A program made the position numbers and the translations under genes. Under the pieces are notes generated by a model. That model did no database searches. It saw only the letters and a list, made by a program, of their open reading frames with translations, and was not told where the DNA came from. Source: Bacteroidales bacterium (GTDB lineage Bacteria; Bacteroidota; Bacteroidia; Bacteroidales; Muribaculaceae). From it: a stretch of 35,092 nucleotides of DNA. The stretch spans positions 1 to 35,092 of the forward strand of contig SFJG01000014.1 in assembly GCA_004555955.1 (NCBI GenBank). Reading direction: 5' to 3'. Positions 31,801-35,092 of this stretch are shown piece after piece (the first letter of the stretch is position 1; each line of letters opens with the position of its first letter).

Positions 31801-33993
31801 CACTCTTACAACATACACGGATTTTGCGATGTGTGCCACGCTCATCAAGAAGCAAAGCCGGTCAGCGAAACGCACCATCCGGAGTTGCTCGAAACTCATT
31901 CCGGCTACTACGCCATCGAAAACGGCGGTCAATTATGCTGGTTTGCCGAATCACAAGACGGCTCGGCGAATGCTGTTCTTACAGACGATGTATATATAAA
32001 CGACTTTGACATATCATCGTCGGGGGATTTTTCAAAATATCGTAATCAATGGGTTCAGATAAGTAGTTTTAGCGGAAAGTTTGATGGCAATAATCATATT
32101 ATAAGCGGTTTATATATGCCATCTGCCTATTCGAAAAATGGAATGTTTAAGACCATAACAGGAGAAGTGTCAAACTTTGCTCTCAAAAATTTCTCTATTT
32201 CCGGATGGGATAATAGCAGTGCAATATGCTCGATAAACCAAGGCACTATCAGAAACTGCTCTACTCAAGGTCATCTAAGTGTTATAAGCGATAATACAGA
32301 TTATTGCAGTGGCATTTGCTCGATAAATTACGGTACAATCGCCGACTGCACTTCGGGAACAATAATAGAAGGCAAATCAAAGCCGGATTATACAGGGGCC
32401 ATTTGTAGTGTGAATTACGGTACTGTTGACAATTGCAAAAACAATGTTTCAGTACAAGGCGGACTATATGTTGGAGGCATCGTGGGTGACAACGAAGGCA
32501 CCATAATTAATTGTGTATCAAGTTATCCTGCAGCCGGCGATAATTGTGTCGGTGGAATTTGTGGGCATAATAAAAGCGTTGTATCGAATTGTAAGAATAC
32601 AGACATTGTTGACTCCATGACAAATGCAGGTGGAATTTGCGGTCATAATGAAGGTGACATTCTTTATTGTAGTAATCAAAAGAGTGTTACTTCTCCTAAC
32701 GGTAGTGGAGGAATTTGCGGACTCAACAGCGGAAAAATTTCTCACTGCACAAATTATAGCGGCACACTATCAAGCTTAAAGAATGCGGGGGGTATATGTG
32801 CTGAGAACTTAACTTCTGGGACAATTGAATACTGCAGTGCAGCCGGCGAGATTGAAAGCTTGGACATAAAAACTCCTATAGTTAATAGCGCCGGTGTGTG
32901 CGGTTTGAACAGAGGAACTATTCTAAATTGCTGCAGCTCCGTTAATATAGAAGGAAATGATTGCGTCGGCGGCATTGTCGGAGAGAACAAAGCAGGAATC
33001 ATTGCAAACTGTTACTATAAAGGTATTATTAATAACGGAGACACAAATGTAGGTTCAATTTGCGGAATCAACAACGCAACTATCGCATACTGCTACTACG
33101 ACAGCGACAGAGAAAGCACGGAGGCATGCCCGAATAACAACCTTGCCGAAAATGTCGTCGGCAAATCTTCCAAGGCATTCCGTAGCGGAGAAGTGGCATA
33201 CACCTTATCGCAAGGCGGAACAATCACAGCTAACGGAAAAACAACAACTTTCGACGGTGAATATTGGGGTCAGCATCTCGGTTCGGACGAATATCCCGTT
33301 ATCGACTCCGGCAACAAAGTGCTCCGCGCCGAAAAAGAAGCCGACAACAGTTATTGGACCACGTTCAGCGACCTGACGTCCGACAGCGAACTCTCCGTAC
33401 CGTCAGGCAATTCGCTCAATGTGTGCAATGCCACAGTATCCGCAGGCAAACTTACCCTTACGTCGCGTTACAACAGCCAAGTCGCTGCCGGCGAAGGTGT
33501 TTTGGCGAAAACCGACTGCCAATACTTGAGCGCAATGCCCCTTGTCGACACAAGCCTCATCGGCGAAGATGCCGAATTGAACAACCTGGTGGCTACCCCG
33601 GCAACGGCGCAGACCATCACCGCCGACAACGGCTATTGCTTCTACGACCTGGCATTCGACAGCACAGGCGCAAACCTTGCTTTCTACCTCGGTCAAGCGA
33701 AAGACGCCAACGGCAACGTCACATCGTCCGACGGCTCAAAGCTTAGCGTTATGCCCGGAAAGGCATACTTGAAAGTGGCGCGCACTAATGCAGTCGACCC
33801 AACAACACAAGCCACGGCACAAGTATTGGCGTTCCCCGACAATATCGGCACTTCCGGCGTCGACGAAATCACCGGCGTCGACACCACCGGCAGGTATGAA
33901 AAAGACGCCATCTACGACCTCTGGGGCAGAAAAGTCAAGAACCCCACAAAAGGCATTTACATCCGCAACGGAAAGAAAATCATCATCCGTTAA
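28888..33993 (+). CDS. Giant secreted GLUG-repeat surface protein
   Basis: A 1701-residue exported protein with a signal peptide (about 1-31, VTICLCLIVPVLAFG). Four modules start near residues 45, 386, 704 and 1006. Each opens with a phrase like GYYAIENGGQLCWFA, then a Dockerin-free beta region, then GLUG repeats (VGGICG...G.I.NCYY). The first three end in a linker with WGQ...YP....VYYGY and a His/Cys cassette such as HSYDNGFCTVCGA (about 355, 671, 972). The fourth holds about eleven GLUG repeats instead of three or four. From about 1470 comes a beta-rich tail ending in YDLWGRKVKNPTKGIYI.NGKK, a common Bacteroidales C-terminal signature. GLUG proteins are thought to be adhesins or to bind extracellular ligands; the ligand is unknown. 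Confidence 0.87.
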   Translation: MKKELTIRKWQQTVRLVTICLCLIVPVLAFGAISPTKPLGSGTSSDPYLISNANELYWFARLVNGTGSESQNTSACAKLTANITVNPPVLDPNGNLLPTTYSYTVWEPIGYHNSNSDYARFTGSIDGNGKTISGLYLNDTSRSYIGFCGYGGGTITNLGIVDSYFKGNQNVGVVYGYNEGTVSQCYSKGTASGTDGIGGVCGSTAFGNVENSYNQGKVVGTGSYVGGVVGANQYGKISNCYSAGTVSGSTTNRGGVCGYNSGTIKNCYYDKSKCSSGGIANADVASQAEGKSSSIFLSGEVAYKLQGSQSSAIWGQTISSDIYPTLGGKKVYYGYINCTDIAYSNNETSDTPKHSYDNGFCTVCGALQPAEVVSSSNHPELMSTHPGYYTIGNAGQLYWYANKVNNDRQASIDAVLTANINVNNHVLNDNFEFSCDASELRVWNPIGYHTETGYVKYNGVFDGNNYYINGLYFANGNTDYVGFIGYYGGTVSNLAVINSVLKGGSNVGGICGWGDGTITNCYYYGTVQGSSNVGGLCGQNLNTLSVINNSFFAGKISGSSNVGSIIGKSNGIVANCYYDSTKSAVGGICGADISGKAEGKTFEQFKSGEVAYLLSLGCTIDGEKYDGNSWGQILGLLDYPFLGSRKVYFGYEEGTCNAVYSNSPLNTTPTHSFDKKGFCTACGAYKPAEIISASHHPEMCEKHNGYYAIECPGNLYWLAEQVNAGNTAINAVLASNIVINGTLEYDETDANNALQWTPIGYYNSANDKLLYSGNFDGNGKTIRGLCIIDTSCNYVGLFGANGGKIENLGIVESHIKGNKYVGSICGYNLGGIITNCYNHCDIIGTDYVGGISGSTTSSISNCYNIGLIQAETVNKSAICSDYGSGTITNCYCTFEYSKDKNNEGVTKFEGALEFKNGKVAYLLQGNQSTHVWGQKIGTDKYPVIFGDPVYYGYDCAGLKYSNEELPTTQPDHSYNIHGFCDVCHAHQEAKPVSETHHPELLETHSGYYAIENGGQLCWFAESQDGSANAVLTDDVYINDFDISSSGDFSKYRNQWVQISSFSGKFDGNNHIISGLYMPSAYSKNGMFKTITGEVSNFALKNFSISGWDNSSAICSINQGTIRNCSTQGHLSVISDNTDYCSGICSINYGTIADCTSGTIIEGKSKPDYTGAICSVNYGTVDNCKNNVSVQGGLYVGGIVGDNEGTIINCVSSYPAAGDNCVGGICGHNKSVVSNCKNTDIVDSMTNAGGICGHNEGDILYCSNQKSVTSPNGSGGICGLNSGKISHCTNYSGTLSSLKNAGGICAENLTSGTIEYCSAAGEIESLDIKTPIVNSAGVCGLNRGTILNCCSSVNIEGNDCVGGIVGENKAGIIANCYYKGIINNGDTNVGSICGINNATIAYCYYDSDRESTEACPNNNLAENVVGKSSKAFRSGEVAYTLSQGGTITANGKTTTFDGEYWGQHLGSDEYPVIDSGNKVLRAEKEADNSYWTTFSDLTSDSELSVPSGNSLNVCNATVSAGKLTLTSRYNSQVAAGEGVLAKTDCQYLSAMPLVDTSLIGEDAELNNLVATPATAQTITADNGYCFYDLAFDSTGANLAFYLGQAKDANGNVTSSDGSKLSVMPGKAYLKVARTNAVDPTTQATAQVLAFPDNIGTSGVDEITGVDTTGRYEKDAIYDLWGRKVKNPTKGIYIRNGKKIIIR
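29949..31850 (+). repeat. Module-boundary repeats within the GLUG gene
   Basis: Three copies of a coding cassette at about 29940-30090, 30890-31040 and 31795-31945. Each encodes H-S-(Y/F)...GFC.(V/A)C(G/H)A...(H)HPE....H.GYY.I...G.L.W. Protein similarity is higher than DNA similarity, suggesting old duplication. Confidence 0.75.
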
Positions 33994-34023
33994 CGACGAC
34001 ACAAAGCCACAATCCAACGGTTC

Positions 34024-34066
34024 AACCCATCTCGCAAAACCATACGGCGAGATGGGTTGCCGGTTT
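34024..34066 (+). terminator. Terminator after the GLUG gene
   Basis: AACCCATCTCGC (34024-34035) pairs with GCGAGATGGGTT (34047-34058); a T run follows four bases later. Confidence 0.8.
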
Positions 34067-34077
34067 TTATAGCAGAA

Positions 34078-34104
34078 ACCCGACATTCGGAGTGAAAGTC
34101 GGGT
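34078..34104. terminator. Stem-loop between convergent genes
   Basis: ACCCGAC (34078-34084) pairs with GTCGGGT (34098-34104). It lies 24 bases beyond the stop of the minus-strand glycosidase gene and could end it. A TTTTT run near 34109 serves the plus direction. Confidence 0.55.
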
Positions 34105-34127
34105 CGCATTTTTCGTCATTTTTGTTT

Positions 34128-34907
34128 CTATTCTCGGCTTTTTACCACAAGCCAATTGGTTTGATATTTACTCTTATAATTGAAAAGTCGTACGGGTGCG
34201 GAGGCGGTTGTCGTGCGATACCAACCAAAGTTCCAACCTACTCCCATATCAAGATATAGGGCATCTTTTACGCCCATCGCTATCAACGAGTTGATGAATT
34301 GCGCCAACGGTAGCGCTGTTTTCGACTGAATGACTGCAAAACTTCCATCTTCCATTATGCATGCGCTACGATAGATGTTCGACGAACCGGGCTTTATCGG
34401 TTTCCCCCGATACACGTTTGCCCCGTTGTTCACGAGAAGCATTTGTTGGAATAAGCAGCCTTTTGAGGTTTGCGCCTTTTTTATCCATTTAGAGCAATGC
34501 TGTGATGACAAAATTGCAAAAGTTGACTTATCGGCATAGAGAAAACCTGTATTGGCTTTGCATTTATAACCTTTATGCAACTCGCCGTCAATAACATAGT
34601 TGCCGGCAACATTGCTGCTCTTAAATTCCGGCAGAAGTTCGCCGGTGAATGCAGCCTCGACACAAATGCCGATTGTCGGGTCAGCCTCTGATGGGATAAC
34701 TGAGTCTGCCATAGTTATATAGGCTTTGTCGGAATTCATTTGCATTTTGATAAAATCGGTCGACTGAACCGAAATTTTCGACACCGTTACAAGAGTGTCG
34801 GCAGGCTTAGTTTGCGTCGGTTTTACCTGCGCCGCCGGTTGCCGTGACTCGGTCGGCGCACAACTGATAAGTGTAAACAGCAGTGCTGTCGTCAGCAGAT
34901 GTTTCAT
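34128..34907 (-). CDS. Phosphodiester glycosidase (NAGPA/DUF2233) family lipoprotein
   Basis: From ATG 34907 the protein has 259 residues. The signal MKHLLTTALLFTLISC ends in a lipobox with Cys16. The folded part begins near 65 and shows NAGPA-family landmarks: GFLYADKSTFAILSS, the MLLVNNGANVYRGKP segment, EDGSFAVIQSKTALPLAQFI, and the DALYLDMGVGWNFGWYR block near the C-terminus. The family is related to the lysosomal uncovering enzyme that removes GlcNAc from phosphodiesters; bacterial substrates are mostly unknown, perhaps cell-wall polymers or host glycans. A TTG in frame at 34913 is a less likely start. It lies behind a small ORF and another gene on the same strand. Confidence 0.82.
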   Translation of the reverse strand: MKHLLTTALLFTLISCAPTESRQPAAQVKPTQTKPADTLVTVSKISVQSTDFIKMQMNSDKAYITMADSVIPSEADPTIGICVEAAFTGELLPEFKSSNVAGNYVIDGELHKGYKCKANTGFLYADKSTFAILSSQHCSKWIKKAQTSKGCLFQQMLLVNNGANVYRGKPIKPGSSNIYRSACIMEDGSFAVIQSKTALPLAQFINSLIAMGVKDALYLDMGVGWNFGWYRTTTASAPVRLFNYKSKYQTNWLVVKSRE

Positions 34908-34917
34908 ATCCAAATAG

Positions 34918-35013
34918 TTATTCCATAATTTTTGCCGATGGGGTTTTAGTGCGGATACATGCTATAAAATCTTTCACGCCGAAGTAGGCTGCTAAGTAGA
35001 AGCTTGGTTTCAT
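34918..35013 (-). CDS. Small ORF, 31 codons, function unknown
   Basis: ATG at 35013, stop at 34918-34920. It begins MKPSFYLAAYFGVKDF and contains FIACIRTK. It lies 6 bases after the stop of the upstream gene and 10 bases before the glycosidase ATG, so if the three are one operon it would be translated in sequence. It is too short to show domains; the first half is mildly hydrophobic. It could be chance, since no conservation can be tested here. Confidence 0.35.
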   Translation of the reverse strand: MKPSFYLAAYFGVKDFIACIRTKTPSAKIME

Positions 35014-35019
35014 AGTCTG

Positions 35020-35092
35020 TTATGCTTTTGTTTCGTTTGTTTTGTCCGCTGCTGCAGCGGCAGCAGTGGCGGCGATGTCGGAGTCTGTGGGG
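35020..35092 (-). CDS. C-terminal end of a gene running off the window
   Basis: The last 23 codons before a TAA at 35020-35022 read PTDSDIAATAAAAAADKTNE and a short lysine-containing end. It is an alanine-rich, low-complexity tail of an unknown protein. An open frame this short is weak evidence by itself. The compact spacing to the small ORF and the glycosidase supports it. Confidence 0.4.
   Translation of the reverse strand, partial: PTDSDIAATAAAAAADKTNETKA

Noticed and set aside
28888..33993. CRISPR-like or satellite repeat array
   Set aside because: The repeats are coding, uneven in length and conserved at protein level only.

Overview
The window looks like a gut-type Bacteroidales chromosome, probably Muribaculaceae or a near relative (family placement is inference). 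Four things point that way. Promoter -7 boxes of the Bacteroidetes form TAnnTTTG recur upstream of genes, for example at 22503, 22846, 23003, 25073 and 26935. Shine-Dalgarno sequences are absent. Lipoproteins, GLUG and BspA-type surface proteins and a GH31 enzyme are present. The housekeeping genes are typical of anaerobes (KorAB, ATP-type PckA). I see no phage, integrase, transposase, CRISPR array or rRNA operon.

Layout. 1-3161: korA-korB (2-oxoacid:ferredoxin oxidoreductase), closed by a terminator. 3162-3966: a stretch with no intact gene, holding a promoter-like box, a leader with two mutually exclusive hairpins, and a winged-helix ORF that appears frameshifted at a run of six T. 3967-7284: pheT and yebC. 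7311-8627: a small secreted protein of unknown function and an XRE/S24-peptidase regulator with its own promoter. 8722-12022: a BspA-like LRR protein, trmB and an Mrp-type ATPase. 12062-16333: a compact stress and genome-maintenance unit, bcp-recA-proC-ssb-nfeD-slipin, ending in a bidirectional stem-loop.

16350-22876 is read from the minus strand. It holds a secreted GH31 glycosidase, lrgA-lrgB with an unusual leader, a beta-helix lipoprotein overlapping folB by one base, an orphan TonB C-terminal-domain protein, and an RNA unit. In that unit the SRP RNA gene (ffs) is followed after only four bases by tRNA-Thr(UGU), with one promoter and one terminator.

22980-33993 returns to the plus strand: a secreted or lipidated esterase, type I asparaginase, ATP-type PEP carboxykinase, an OmpA-like/TPR lipoprotein, and a 1701-residue GLUG-repeat surface protein built of four large modules. 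34128-35092 (minus) carries a phosphodiester glycosidase lipoprotein, a 31-codon small ORF and the tail of a gene that leaves the window.

Functionally the window is mostly core metabolism, repair and envelope. KorAB and PckA fit anaerobic carbon metabolism by fumarate respiration. Bcp, RecA and SSB sit together as a stress/repair operon. The accessory part is the surface-protein layer: BspA, beta-helix, TPR and GLUG proteins. I did not find a clear new defence or mobile system. The most unusual signals are RNA-level (ffs-tRNA unit, lrgA leader, 3293-3322 alternative hairpins, pheT leader repeat) and the expanded GLUG array.
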